In this document: one piece after another, positions 35,300 through 44,565 of the stretch
Position numbering within the stretch: position 1 is the first letter of the stretch
Layout: every line of letters begins with the position of its first letter
NCBI RefSeq assembly: GCF_014192275.1
Contig: NZ_JACHXR010000002.1
Span: forward strand, 124,001-188,000
Direction: 5' to 3'
From: Halomonas stenophila
GTDB lineage: Bacteria; Pseudomonadota; Gammaproteobacteria; Pseudomonadales; Halomonadaceae
Length of the DNA stretch: 64,000 nucleotides
The notes under the pieces: generated by a model
Databases searched by the model: none
The model's input: only the letters and a program-made list of their open reading frames with translations
What the model was told of the DNA's origin: nothing
Program-made: the position numbers and the translations under genes

Positions 35300-36511
35300 A
35301 TGACCGCCCAACAACGCTTCACTCTGACGCGCGCCGATGCCCGCCGGCTGCTGGTGCGCTATCACTTCCGGCCGGCGTCGCTGGCGAGCGCCATCCACCG
35401 CCTGGGCACCATCCAGTTCGATCCCCTGGCGCCGGTCGGTACCAACCCGGACCTGGTGCTGCAGGCCCGGGTACCCGGCTACCGGCGGGGTGACTGGCTG
35501 CATGCGGCCTATGGTCAGCGACTGCTGGTCGATGGCTGGGACAAGCAGGCCAGCCTGATTCAGCCCGAGGAGTGGTGGGCCCAGGCGCCGTTCCATCGCT
35601 GGTTCGAACGGCGCTGGCGGCAGCATGGCGTGGACGTCGAGTCCCCGGAGGCCCTCGCCTTGGTCGATCAGGTCGAACGCCATGGCGCCGCCACCAGCCT
35701 CGAGCTCGGCGACCAGCGGGCGGACCCCGCCTTGCGCGGCAGCTGGTACGGACCCAAGCGCTCGCGCCATCTGCTCAAGGCGCTATGGGACGCCGGACGC
35801 CTGATGACGCACCATCGCGTGGGCGGTCGTCATGCCTACGACCTGCCCGAGCGCGTGCTGCCCAGAGGGGCGAGCGAGACGGACGCCGCGGACGACGAGG
35901 CCCTGCAACGGCTGGTGGTTCGGCGCGTGCAGGCCGCCGGCCTGCTGCGCCCCTCCGCCGATGGCGCCGTCTGGTCGCTGCCTTGCCCGCGTGCGGAGCG
36001 GGATCGCATCGCCGCACGAGCCATCGCCAGGGGAGAGTTGATCGAACTCGACGTGGAAGGCATGACCTACTGGACGACGCCCGAGGCCCTCTCGGTACTG
36101 GAGGAGGGGCTCGACGCGCCCGACGACGGGCAACGGGGAATGCGCTTTCTCGCCCCGCTGGATCCGCTGATGTGGGACCGCGGCGGTGTCGCCCGGCTCT
36201 TCGCCTTCGATTACGTCTGGGAGGTCTACAAGCCCCAGGCCCAGCGTCGCTGGGGGTACTATGTGTTGCCGGTGCTGTGGGGCGAGCGTTTCGTTGCTCG
36301 TTTCGACGCCAAGTGCCAGCAGGGCACCGTGACCCTCCTCGCCTGGCACTGGGAGCCCGACATCCATCCGGCCAGGCTTCCCGAGGGCCTGCCCGAGGCC
36401 CTTCAGCAGACCGCCCGTGAGTTTCTTGCCTACCTCGGGGCTACCCGTCTCGTCCTGCCCAGGGGCCTCGGCCACGAGGCCCGACGTGCCTGGCAGCGGG
36501 CGGTCAAATGA
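35300..36511 (+). CDS. AlkZ/YcaQ-type winged-helix DNA glycosylase
   Basis: 403 residues of the HTH_42 (AlkZ-like) family that removes alkylated bases, including interstrand crosslinks. The N-terminal ARRLLVRYHF and catalytic-site-like IQFDPLAPVG (Gln-Phe-Asp, the QxD motif) are visible, then WYGPKRSRHLLKALWDAGRLMTHHR and C-terminal LDPLMWDRGGVARLFAFDYVWEVYKP. ATG 35300. The stop overlaps an HxlR fragment. A broken copy of its first 130 bases is at 54340. Confidence 0.87.
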   Translation: MTAQQRFTLTRADARRLLVRYHFRPASLASAIHRLGTIQFDPLAPVGTNPDLVLQARVPGYRRGDWLHAAYGQRLLVDGWDKQASLIQPEEWWAQAPFHRWFERRWRQHGVDVESPEALALVDQVERHGAATSLELGDQRADPALRGSWYGPKRSRHLLKALWDAGRLMTHHRVGGRHAYDLPERVLPRGASETDAADDEALQRLVVRRVQAAGLLRPSADGAVWSLPCPRAERDRIAARAIARGELIELDVEGMTYWTTPEALSVLEEGLDAPDDGQRGMRFLAPLDPLMWDRGGVARLFAFDYVWEVYKPQAQRRWGYYVLPVLWGERFVARFDAKCQQGTVTLLAWHWEPDIHPARLPEGLPEALQQTAREFLAYLGATRLVLPRGLGHEARRAWQRAVK

Positions 36512-36637
36512 CTCTCTCTTGAGCTCGATAACGCCTCCGCGACGCGGCGATGGTGCGGTGGTGGGTGTCGGCCCAGGTCACCAGGGCTTGCATCGGTTCG
36601 AGGAAGGAGTGGCCGAGTTCGGTGAAGTCGTACTCGC
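36504..36637 (-). pseudogene. C-terminal remnant of an HxlR-family regulator
   Basis: The minus strand encodes REYDFTELGHSFLEPMQALV followed by TWADTHHRTIA and a short tail to a stop at 36504-36506; this is the C-terminal half of an HxlR winged helix. The N-terminal half, including a start, is missing. Confidence 0.7.
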
Positions 36638-36641
36638 GATG

Positions 36642-36776
36642 TGAGACGTCATCGACCGCTTCAGCGTGGAGACCAGGCGCCTCACCGGACTGGACGAAGC
36701 GGTAGCCGGTAAGCTGTACTTCGACCTGCCCCTGATCCGGGTAGCCTGGTACCTGGCGTTGATTTGCCAGGTCTGA
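36642..36776 (+). pseudogene. Unrecognised C-terminal gene fragment
   Basis: After an in-frame stop the plus strand reads DVIDRFSVETRRLTGLDEA, then VAGKLYFDLPLIRVAWYLAL, to TGA 36774-36776. It has protein-like composition but no start codon or ribosome site. With the adjacent HxlR remnant it suggests a deletion scar. Family not recognised. Confidence 0.4.
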
Positions 36777-36830
36777 ACGGCGCTGTCAGAAGGAATCGAC
36801 AGCGGCTTTGCATCGATAGGAACGAGGTAT

Positions 36831-38567
36831 ATGAAAGCAAACGGCTCGTGGCTGCTACCGCTGACGTTGGCGGTGGCGTTGCTCTTTTCCGGCCTGTGCA
36901 TGGCGCAAGCGCAGGAGGAAGAGAGCGAGGAGAGTGAGCAGTGGTTTTCGGTCGATGCTCTCAATGCTGGGCTGGGCGAGGTGCCCGGGGACGTCAAGCG
37001 ACTGACGCCGCGCGAGTCGATCCGTAGCTTTCAGGCGCTTGCCGAGGAGCAGAACTTCACTGCCGCCGCTCACGTACTCAACCTTGCCGAGCTGGACGAG
37101 GAGGAGCGGCAGCGGCAGGGGCCTGAGTTGGCCAGGCAACTGGCCGAGGTGCTGCGGCGTGGCGAGTGGCTCAACGTTTCCAATCTTTCCGGGCGCCAGG
37201 ATGCCGCCATCGAGGACCCGTCGGGGCAGCATCCCTTGACCGGCAAGCCGCGCCGGGACATCGAGCTGGCGTCGCTCACGCTCGATGGCGAAGCCTACGA
37301 CATTCGCCTGGGCCGTTATCGGGTGGACGAGGAGGAGCCGGTCTGGCTGGTTACCCCGGACAGCGTGGCGACCATCCCCACACTCTACGAGGCTTACGGA
37401 CCCTCGCTACTGGAGGAGTACATCCCGGATCGCTTCAAAACCTCGCTAGGTTGGCTCGAGGTCTGGGAGTGGATCGCCATTCCGCTGTTCCTGCTGACCA
37501 TCGGCCTGGTGGGGTGGGGCGTCCACGGTCTGGTTGGGCTGCTGGCGCGCTGGTTCCCTTCCGGCTGGCCGAGCATCTTCGCCGGCAGGATCGGGATCCC
37601 CATGGCACTGCTGGTCATGGCGTTCACGGCCCAGGTTCTGCTCGACTATGTGGTCTCCTTTACCGCCGTGGCGACCACCTTCATCCGCGTCCTGTTGATG
37701 CTTCTGATTGCCTGGGGGGTGGGCACGATTGCGCTGCGCCTGGTCGATACCATCCTGCTCAAGGTGACGCGGCGCATCGTGGGGGAGATCGACGACACCA
37801 AGCCCAAGGACGAGCGCAAGCTGCTCACCACGCTCTACGCGCTGCGCCGGATCATCATCCTGATCGTGGTGACGGCGGTTTCCGTCTATGTGCTGAGCCA
37901 GATCCAGCTGTTCGAGACGCTGGGGTTGTCCCTGCTGGCGTCAGCCAGCGTGCTGGCGGTGCTGGTGGGTATCGCGGGTCAGGCGGTGCTGGGGAATATC
38001 CTCTCTTCCTTCCAGCTGTCGCTGGCGAAGCCCATACGTATCGGCGACCTGGTGATGTTCGAGGGGCAGTGGTGCTATGTGGAAGGCATCTTCTACACCT
38101 TCATCCGGTTGAGGAGCTGGGACGAGCGGCGCCTGATCGTGCCGGTGATGTACTTCGTCTCCCATCCCTTCGAGAATCTCTCCGTCAAGAGCGCCAAGAT
38201 GTACCGGACGCTGGAATTGACCGTCCATCTCAGTGCCGACACCCAGGTCATCAGGGAGAAATTCCTGGAGTATGCCGAGGAGGAGGACAACGTCGTCGAG
38301 CATCACAAGCTGGCGTGCTACGTGACGGGGCAGACCGAGAGGGCGCAGACCATCTCCTGTTACCTCATGGCTTCCGATCCCTTCGCCGGCTGGATAGCGG
38401 AGATGAACATCCGCGAGAAGCTGATAGCCTTCATTCGCGATAACCATCCCGAGTGGTGGCCGCGAGAGGTGGTGGTGCTCAGCCAGCACGACATCGCCAA
38501 GGGCGACAAGCCACGCGTGCGTCCGCCATCTGAGGGCGAGAGTCGCGGAGAAAGGGCTTCCGAGTGA
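36831..38567 (+). CDS. MscS-family mechanosensitive channel-like protein
   Basis: 578 residues: signal peptide (cleavage near AQAQ), an acidic periplasmic domain to about residue 200, four or five helices (about 210-390), and the MscS core VLVGIAGQAVLGNILSSFQLSLAKPIRIGDLV with the following beta domain (EGIFYTFIRLRSWDERRLIVP). C-terminal cytoplasmic region ends in a basic/acidic tail. The family gates on membrane tension and protects from osmotic downshock, relevant to a halophile. Confidence 0.85.
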   Translation: MKANGSWLLPLTLAVALLFSGLCMAQAQEEESEESEQWFSVDALNAGLGEVPGDVKRLTPRESIRSFQALAEEQNFTAAAHVLNLAELDEEERQRQGPELARQLAEVLRRGEWLNVSNLSGRQDAAIEDPSGQHPLTGKPRRDIELASLTLDGEAYDIRLGRYRVDEEEPVWLVTPDSVATIPTLYEAYGPSLLEEYIPDRFKTSLGWLEVWEWIAIPLFLLTIGLVGWGVHGLVGLLARWFPSGWPSIFAGRIGIPMALLVMAFTAQVLLDYVVSFTAVATTFIRVLLMLLIAWGVGTIALRLVDTILLKVTRRIVGEIDDTKPKDERKLLTTLYALRRIIILIVVTAVSVYVLSQIQLFETLGLSLLASASVLAVLVGIAGQAVLGNILSSFQLSLAKPIRIGDLVMFEGQWCYVEGIFYTFIRLRSWDERRLIVPVMYFVSHPFENLSVKSAKMYRTLELTVHLSADTQVIREKFLEYAEEEDNVVEHHKLACYVTGQTERAQTISCYLMASDPFAGWIAEMNIREKLIAFIRDNHPEWWPREVVVLSQHDIAKGDKPRVRPPSEGESRGERASE

Positions 38568-38726
38568 GGCCGGGGTCGCCCATTGGTTAGCCGGAACTTC
38601 ACATGTCCCTCGATGAGCTCGAGGGGATCGCCCAGCCGTGCTATCTCGGTCGCGCTCTCCGGGCTCCACCCCTCGGGGCGGGCCTGGGCGGTGTTCTGGC
38701 TCAAGCGGCTCCACGCGGAGTTGGAA

Positions 38727-39410
38727 TCATGAGTCGCTGCGTGATACTTCTGCGAGACGGCTCAACCAGGCCGACGGCTGGCCGAGATACCCCATGATGT
38801 CCATGACCTCGTAGCGGCCTTCGCGTTCGAGTACCAGTGTCGGAAACCCCGCCCCATCCACGCGGGCCAGCCGTTCCCGGCTGGCGCGGATATGCGCCCT
38901 GGTCGGCTCGCCCTGCTGTGTGGCGTAGGCCGCGTCGAAGGCGAATCCGTCTAGCCCGATATCCAACGCCAAGGCGTGTAGCACCGTTGGGTCGGAGATG
39001 CGCCGCCCTTCGACGTAGTGGGCCGTCTGCATGCGTGCCAGCAGATCCAGCCCGCGACCGGCACACTCATCGGCCGCCAGTATGGCGATGATCGGTGGTT
39101 CGGAATCGAACACCGCGCTTTGGTCGCAGAGCAGACCGTCGCGATAGGCTTCTCCAAACGGTTGGCCGCTGAGCCGTGCGATCCGCCGGTCGTGCTGTTC
39201 CACCATCTGGCGCAACTGCGGCGTCACGGGACGACGGTTGGGGCCGGCCATCATGCCGCCGGCGTGTAGCTGTATCGGCAGCAATTCATGCGCCGCCTGG
39301 ATCAGCGGTGCGACGGCGTAGCACCAACCGCACAGCGGATCGAGAATGTAGTGCAGGGTTACCGCCCCGGAGCTACCGGGGCGGGAAGGGGGGGTGTGGT
39401 CATTCACCAT
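38727..39410 (-). CDS. DsbA-family (FrnE-like) thioredoxin-fold protein
   Basis: 227 residues. Redox motif CGWC in LHYILDPLCGWCYAVAPLIQAA near the N-terminus, then a helical insertion and the cis-Pro motif VDGAGFPTLVLE. No signal peptide, so cytosolic. Its start codon overlaps the end of the metallo-beta-lactamase-fold gene by 7 bases; the two are co-transcribed. Confidence 0.85.
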   Translation of the reverse strand: MVNDHTPPSRPGSSGAVTLHYILDPLCGWCYAVAPLIQAAHELLPIQLHAGGMMAGPNRRPVTPQLRQMVEQHDRRIARLSGQPFGEAYRDGLLCDQSAVFDSEPPIIAILAADECAGRGLDLLARMQTAHYVEGRRISDPTVLHALALDIGLDGFAFDAAYATQQGEPTRAHIRASRERLARVDGAGFPTLVLEREGRYEVMDIMGYLGQPSAWLSRLAEVSRSDS

Positions 39411-40306
39411 TGCATCTCGCCCGTGTTGACCTTGGCGCCGATCTCCAGCGCGATGCCGAGGCCCGCCTGCGGGTAGGCGTCCTGCATCGCCTCGATCAGC
39501 GCCGCGCTGTCATCGGCCTTGGCCAGTTCCGTCTCGAAACGCTGCAGATACTCCTGGGTATAGGCCAACTGCGAAGCGTCCTGCGGCAGGTCAGGCAAGG
39601 AATGGCCCGGTACCACGGTGGTCGGATTCAGTGCGGCGATGTCGTCCAGTTTCTCCACCCAGGCCGCGCGCTCTGCCGCCGTCTGGGCATCGGCGGTCCA
39701 GGCATGCAGTCCGGCGTATACGTTCACGCCGCCGGCTACTGCCCCGATGGACGGGATCCACACATAGCTCCGGTGCGGCAGGCTGTCGTCCAGGCCGCGG
39801 ATTTCCAGGGTCTGGCCTTCCAGCGGGATGGTTGTGCCGGACAGCACCTCGGGCAGTGGCACCTGCTGCGGGGCATTGGCGCCCAGCCGCGGGCCCCAGA
39901 TTTCCAGCTTGGTCGGCAGCGTGGCCTCGATCTTCTCCACCGTCGGCTCGGTGGCTACCACCTCCGCGTCGGGGAAAAGCTGCTTGAGGACGTCGATACC
40001 GAAGTAGAAGTCGGGGTCGGCCTGGCTGATGTAGATCGTTTTCAGCTCTTTACCGCTATCCAGCACCATGGCCGCGATGCGCAGTGCGTCGGCGCGAGTA
40101 AAGCCGGTATCCAGCAGCACGGCGTCGCTCTCGCCGGACACCAGCACGGCATTGACGTGAAAGCTGCCGGCATCGGCGTTGTAGACCTGGAGCGTCAGTG
40201 GTGCCGCTACGTTCGCTTCGGTCTGCGTGTCGGCGTTGGCGGATGCAAGGCCCAGCGTCGCAGTGGCGAGGGCGAACCAGCGGACTGGGGAGAGGAGTTG
40301 TTTCAT
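39404..40306 (-). CDS. Metallo-beta-lactamase-fold protein with degenerate metal site
   Basis: 300 residues with a signal peptide (to about ANADTQ). The fold is shown by NAVLVSGESDAVLLDTGFTRADA and VVPGHSLPDL. The zinc motif, usually HxHxDH, reads SQADPDFYFG here, so the key histidines are replaced by Gln and Phe while the aspartates remain; hydrolase activity is doubtful or metal use altered. ATG 40306 gives the signal peptide. Divergent from a LysR gene. Its 3' end is duplicated as a remnant at 31.8 kb. Confidence 0.82.
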   Translation of the reverse strand: MKQLLSPVRWFALATATLGLASANADTQTEANVAAPLTLQVYNADAGSFHVNAVLVSGESDAVLLDTGFTRADALRIAAMVLDSGKELKTIYISQADPDFYFGIDVLKQLFPDAEVVATEPTVEKIEATLPTKLEIWGPRLGANAPQQVPLPEVLSGTTIPLEGQTLEIRGLDDSLPHRSYVWIPSIGAVAGGVNVYAGLHAWTADAQTAAERAAWVEKLDDIAALNPTTVVPGHSLPDLPQDASQLAYTQEYLQRFETELAKADDSAALIEAMQDAYPQAGLGIALEIGAKVNTGEMQW

Positions 40307-40424
40307 CGCGCTTATCCTGGGGAGGTGAGTCAACAGGTGGGTGGTTGTGCACAGGATATTGGTTCGCAGTGGTTGGATATACGCTATTCTGATCGATAGT
40401 TTGTCAACCAGATCGAGCGAATAG

Positions 40425-41351
40425 ATGGACCGTTTTACCGCCATGCAGGTGTTCGTCGCGGTGACCGAGCGCGGCAGCGTGACCGCGGCCGCCGATGCCT
40501 TGGACATGTCGCGGGCGATGGCCAGCCGCTATCTGGAAAGCCTGGAGCGCTGGCTGGGCGCGCGGCTGCTGCACCGCACGACGCGCCGCATCGCGCTGAC
40601 CGACGCCGGTCACGAGGCACTGTCGCGCTGCCGCCAGATGCTGGATCTGGCGGATGAGGTACAGACTGCCGCCGGTGTGCGCAGTGTCGAGCCCCGCGGC
40701 CGGCTGCGTATCGCCACCAGCCAGTCGTTCGCTCAGGCCTGGCTTGCCGAGGCGGTGGCGGAATTCCTCGCCGGTCATCCACAGGCGCAGGTCGAGCTGC
40801 TGGTGCTGGAGCGGGCCGTCAACCTGGTGGAGGAGCGGGTGGACCTGGCGGTGCGCATCACCAATCAGCTCGATGAGTCGCTGGTGGCACGACGGCTCTG
40901 TTCTTGTCGCTCGGTACTGTGTGCGTCGCCCGGCTATGTGGAGCGGAACGGCGTGCCGCAAACGCCCGAGGAGCTGGCCGGGCACACCTGCGTGACACAC
41001 GCTTATGTGAGCCGCAGCGAGATCCGCCTTTATCGGGAGGGCCGCAGCGTGACCGCGCCGGTGAGAGGGAGACTATCCAGCAACGAGACGGGCGTCGTGC
41101 GCGTGGCGGCGCTGGCCGGCGCGGGGGTTGCGATGCTGCCGACCTATTTCGTTGCCGATGACTTACGCCAAGGCCGGCTGGTGCCCGTGGTGCCGACTTG
41201 GGAGCCGGAGCCGCTGGCTATTCACGCGGTGTATCTATCGCGCCGCTACCAGCCGCTGCTGCTGCGGGCGATGATCGACTTCCTGGTTGAACGGCTCGGC
41301 GGCGATGTCGCGCCTTGGGATTGCGATATCGACACCGATGGGGCCACTTGA
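40425..41351 (+). CDS. LysR-family transcriptional regulator
   Basis: 308 residues: helix-turn-helix in MDRFTAMQVFVAVTERGSVT followed by AAADALDMSRAMASRYLESLE, then the effector domain. It is divergent from the metallo-beta-lactamase-fold/DsbA pair (118 bases between starts) and probably controls it. Effector unknown. Confidence 0.88.
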   Translation: MDRFTAMQVFVAVTERGSVTAAADALDMSRAMASRYLESLERWLGARLLHRTTRRIALTDAGHEALSRCRQMLDLADEVQTAAGVRSVEPRGRLRIATSQSFAQAWLAEAVAEFLAGHPQAQVELLVLERAVNLVEERVDLAVRITNQLDESLVARRLCSCRSVLCASPGYVERNGVPQTPEELAGHTCVTHAYVSRSEIRLYREGRSVTAPVRGRLSSNETGVVRVAALAGAGVAMLPTYFVADDLRQGRLVPVVPTWEPEPLAIHAVYLSRRYQPLLLRAMIDFLVERLGGDVAPWDCDIDTDGAT

Positions 41352-41362
41352 TGACGTGGATG

Positions 41363-41385
41363 TCGGGGACGGACCCCGATTCCCG
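41363..41385. repeat. Dispersed dyad motif TCGGGGACGGACCCCGA (copy 1)
   Basis: A 23-base word with dyad TCGGGG-ACGGA-CCCCGA, found again exactly at 42027-42049. It resembles GGGACAGACCC-type REP-like sequences elsewhere in the window. It lies just after the LysR gene. Confidence 0.7.
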
Positions 41386-41433
41386 TGATGGCCGCTTGTC
41401 GGGCACCAGAAGGTCGAGCGAGCATACAACGAA

Positions 41434-41459
41434 TCAGGGCCCGCTAAGCGGGCCCTGAT
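41434..41459 (-). terminator. Terminator of the cold-shock gene
   Basis: A 12-bp stem around CAGGGCCCGC (41435-41444) and GCGGGCCCTG (41448-41457) lies about 40 bases after the csp stop. Downstream on the minus strand is GATTCGTTG, only moderately T-rich. Confidence 0.65.
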
Positions 41460-41500
41460 CATCGAACCGGTGAGGTTCGAGAGCGTTCGTGATCCTGAGA

Positions 41501-41707
41501 TCAGGCGATCGCTTTGATGTTCGAAGCCTGGAGGCCTTTCTTGCCCTGAGTCACGTCGAAAGAGACGCTTTGACCTTCCTGCAGGGACTTGAAGCCTTCA
41601 GCCTGAATTTCGGAGAAATGTGCGAACACGTCATCACTGCCATCGGCAGGAGAAATGAAGCCGAAACCCTTGGAATCGTTGAACCACTTGACGGTACCAG
41701 TCGTCAT
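41501..41707 (-). CDS. Cold-shock protein, CspA family
   Basis: 68 residues, the full CspA length, with both RNA-binding motifs KGFGFI and DVFAHF. Single-stranded nucleic-acid chaperone. AGAGGG precedes ATG 41707. The upstream 250 bases have no gene, consistent with the long structured leader of cold-shock mRNAs. Confidence 0.95.
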   Translation of the reverse strand: MTTGTVKWFNDSKGFGFISPADGSDDVFAHFSEIQAEGFKSLQEGQSVSFDVTQGKKGLQASNIKAIA

Positions 41708-42004
41708 GAATAACCCTCTCGCGCTTAGCGCCTTGCAAAGTTCCTGGCGTCACCCAGATGAGTAGCGGGTAAAACAAGAAATACAATTACAGGCGATCGA
41801 AAGGATTCGAATGCTGCTGAAACCATGCTGCTTGCCAACCAACTGGCACCACGGTGTCACGCCCGGCCGCGTGGGTCAAAGATATTCGTGATATTTATTT
41901 CTCGACCCCTCTTGGCCTGGCCCCTGACCGGCATGCTTCCACGGCTAAGCCCACGCTACGCGAGGCCATCACGATGTCGGGCACCCTCCAGGGGACAGGC
42001 ATGA

Positions 42005-42049
42005 TATGAGGGACAGACACCGGATTTCGGGGACGGACCCCGATTCCCG
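42005..42049. repeat. Dispersed dyad motifs on the left of sstT
   Basis: TATGAGGGACAGACAC (42005-42020), repeated at 43558-43573 on the other side of sstT, followed by an exact copy of the 23-base TCGGGG...CCCCGA word of 41363-41385. Confidence 0.75.
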
Positions 42050-42056
42050 GCGCCTA

Positions 42057-43280
42057 TCAGGCCTGGTGATCCTCCTCGCCGCGGCAGGCGACCGCGGTGA
42101 AGAGCACGTCGGTGGAGGAGTTCAGCGCCGTTTCGGTGGAGTCCTGCACCACGCTGATCACGAAGCCGATCGCCACCACTTGCATGGCCACGTCGGTGGA
42201 GATACCGAACAGGCTGGCGGCCATGGGGATCAGCAGCAACGAGCCGCCGGCCACGCCGGAGACACCGCAGGCGGCCAGCGCGGAGACGATGCACAGCAGC
42301 AGGGCGGTGGGGAAATCCACGGCAATGCCCAGGGTATGAGTGGCGGCCAGGGTGATCACGGTGATGGTGATGGCCGCGCCGCACATGTTGACGGTAGCGC
42401 CCAGCGGGATCGAGATGGCGTAGGTGTCCGGGTCGAGCTTGAGCCGCTTGCACAGCTCCAGGTTGACGGGGATGTTGGCCGCCGAGCTGCGCGTGAAGAA
42501 GGCGGTGATGGCACTGCCGCGCAGGCAGGTGAACACCAGGGGATAGGGGTTACGGCGGGTCTTCCAGTAGACGATGAGCGGGTTGGTGACCAGCGCCACG
42601 AACAGCATGCAGCCGACGATCACCGCCAGCAGGTGGCCGTAGTCGAGCAGGGCGCCCATGCCGGCTTCCGCCAGGGTGCTGGCCACCAGACCGAAGATGC
42701 CCAGCGGGGCGAAGCGGATCACCACCCGGACGATGTTGGACATTGCGTCGGAGAGGTCGGCGAGCAGGGTGCGGGTACCCTCGCCGGCCTGGCGCAGCAT
42801 CAGGCCGAGCCCGATGGCCCAGGCCAGGATGGCGATGAAATTGGCCTCCATCAGCGCGGTGACCGGGTTGCTGATGGCGTTCAGCAGCAGGTCCCGCAGG
42901 ATCTCCAGGATGCCCCCCGGCGGGTTGCCGCCGACCTCGGGCATATCGAGTGCCAGGGTAGTAGGAAAGACGAAGCTCGCCGCCACGGCCACCAGGGCCG
43001 CGACCAGGGTGCCGATCACATAAAGGATCAGCACCCCGCGAATATGGGTGGGCTGGCCCTGGCGATGGGCGGCGATGGCCGCGGCCACCAGAACGAACAC
43101 CAGGAGAGGGGCGACCGCCTTCAGGGCGGAGACGAACAGCTGCCCCAGCAGCGAGACCGACTGGGCGGCTTCGGGCGAGAGGGTGACGAGCAGGATGCCG
43201 CCGAGGATGCCGATGGCGATCTGGGGGATCAGCCCCAATCGCAGCAGCGGGCGGACGAGGGTGTGCACGGTGGTGATCAT
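42057..43280 (-). CDS. sstT: Serine/threonine:sodium symporter SstT
   Basis: 407 residues of the DAACS (glutamate-transporter) fold. The SstT subgroup is indicated by the N-terminus [21 protein letters not shown] and the transport core [22 protein letters not shown] and [17 protein letters not shown]. Imports serine and threonine with sodium. ATG 43280 gives the usual N-terminus; an upstream start would add 18 unrelated residues. Both sides carry the same TATGAGGGACAGACAC word. Confidence 0.93.
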   Translation of the reverse strand: MITTVHTLVRPLLRLGLIPQIAIGILGGILLVTLSPEAAQSVSLLGQLFVSALKAVAPLLVFVLVAAAIAAHRQGQPTHIRGVLILYVIGTLVAALVAVAASFVFPTTLALDMPEVGGNPPGGILEILRDLLLNAISNPVTALMEANFIAILAWAIGLGLMLRQAGEGTRTLLADLSDAMSNIVRVVIRFAPLGIFGLVASTLAEAGMGALLDYGHLLAVIVGCMLFVALVTNPLIVYWKTRRNPYPLVFTCLRGSAITAFFTRSSAANIPVNLELCKRLKLDPDTYAISIPLGATVNMCGAAITITVITLAATHTLGIAVDFPTALLLCIVSALAACGVSGVAGGSLLLIPMAASLFGISTDVAMQVVAIGFVISVVQDSTETALNSSTDVLFTAVACRGEEDHQA

Positions 43281-43557
43281 GAAGGGTATCTCGAGCGGAA
43301 ATTGACGTGGCAGACGCCACCCTGCCGGGGACATGGCCGATGCGCCGCTGGCGCGGGTAGCACCCTGACGGAGCGGCCATGCTGCCCGGGCGGATGGCCC
43401 AGGGCAGGGAGCGCCTGCATGGCAGGCGCGATTCTATCAACCGTGGAGATAAAGTTGATAAAAAATACCTGCTGCTAGACTAAAGGCGGATGAAAGGGCT
43501 ATATAAAAAGACTTCAGTAGAAATATTGGCTGGTCAAAGAGCGGGGCGAGACAGGGG

Positions 43558-43573
43558 TATGAGGGACAGACAC
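43558..43573. repeat. Dispersed motif TATGAGGGACAGACAC on the right of sstT
   Basis: Exact copy of 42005-42020 in direct orientation. It abuts the truncated CPBP-protease fragment, suggesting that recombination or insertion cut that gene here. Confidence 0.75.
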
Positions 43574-43579
43574 GGATTT

Positions 43580-43706
43580 CCCGCTGGGCCTTCGCCGTGG
43601 CCAACCTGCTCAATACCTGCCTGGCCGAGGAGCTGCTGTTCCGCGGCATGCTGCAGCGCGCCCTGACGGTGCGTCGGGGTGCCGTCATGGGCCTGGCGGT
43701 GGCCGG
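43580..43706 (+). pseudogene. Fragment of a CPBP (CAAX-protease-like) membrane protein gene
   Basis: The plus strand encodes RWAFAVANLLNTCLAEELLF then RGMLQRALTVRRGAVMGLAVA; NxxxAEELLFRG is the first catalytic motif (EExxxR) of the CPBP/Abi protease family. Neither the N-terminal helices nor the later histidine motifs are present. It is cut at the left by a dispersed dyad motif and at the right by the end of the ABC permease gene. Confidence 0.75.
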
Positions 43707-43713
43707 CGGGCCG

Positions 43714-44553
43714 TCACTCCCCGCCGGCGCCGGCGCTCTGGAAGCCGCGCACCAGGTAGTCGAACAGCAGGCCGTAGGCGATGCCGAGCGGGATCGCCAC
43801 CACCGTGGTGGCGGCCATCAGCGACGGCCAGAAGTAGACGTCGCCGCGGATCAGCTCGGTGGGCACCCCGGCGCTGATGTTGCGCGCCGCCGATTCGCTG
43901 ACGAAGGTCACCGCGTAGATGTAGTTGGACAGCGAGAGCGAGAAGGCGAACACGATGCAGGCGCCGATGCCGGGCAGGGCCTGGGGCAGCACCACCTTCC
44001 AGAACGCCTGGAGGCGGGTGCAGCCATCCAGCAGCGCGGCCTCGTCCAGTTGCGGCGGCACCGAGCGGAAGAACCCCAGCAACAGCCAGGTGCAGAAGGG
44101 GATGGTGATGGTCGGCAGCACCAGCACCAGCGACCAGATGGTGTTGGCCAGCCCCAGCGCCACCACGATGCGGAACAGCGGGATGAACAGCAGGGTGGGG
44201 GGGATCAGGTAGACCAGGAAGATCGCCATGCCGGAGCGCTCGCCCCAGTGGCCGGTCAGTCGCGCCAGGGCGTAGGCCGCCGGCACGGCCAGCGCCACGG
44301 TGATGGCCACCACCAGCAGCCCGATGATCAGGGAGTTCATGGCGAAGGTGGGGAAGGCGGTGTCGGTGAACAGGTAGATCAGGTGGTCCAGGGTCGGCGA
44401 GGTCTCGTAGAGGAAGGGATTGGAGCCGAAGCGATAGAGCTCGCTCTCGCGCTTGAAGATGGTGATCACCGCATAGAGCACCGGCAGGGTGGTGAAGAGC
44501 ACCAGCAGCACGATGGCGGCGTAGAAGAGGGGCTTGCGGGCGGCGGTTCGCAT
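43714..44553 (-). CDS. Carbohydrate ABC transporter permease (MalG-like)
   Basis: 279 residues, six helices, with the permease coupling motif EAALLDGCTRLQAFWKVVLPQALPG (EAA loop). CUT1-family inner-membrane subunit. Last gene of a four-gene operon (binding protein, ATPase, two permeases). Substrate not predictable. Confidence 0.9.
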   Translation of the reverse strand: MRTAARKPLFYAAIVLLVLFTTLPVLYAVITIFKRESELYRFGSNPFLYETSPTLDHLIYLFTDTAFPTFAMNSLIIGLLVVAITVALAVPAAYALARLTGHWGERSGMAIFLVYLIPPTLLFIPLFRIVVALGLANTIWSLVLVLPTITIPFCTWLLLGFFRSVPPQLDEAALLDGCTRLQAFWKVVLPQALPGIGACIVFAFSLSLSNYIYAVTFVSESAARNISAGVPTELIRGDVYFWPSLMAATTVVAIPLGIAYGLLFDYLVRGFQSAGAGGE

Positions 44554-44565
44554 GATGGCGCCCTC

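Noticed and set aside
38603..38797. A 64-codon plus-strand open frame between the MscS-like and DsbA-like genes
   Set aside because: No ribosome-binding site, no recognisable motif and possible decay products on the other strand; not supportable as a gene.
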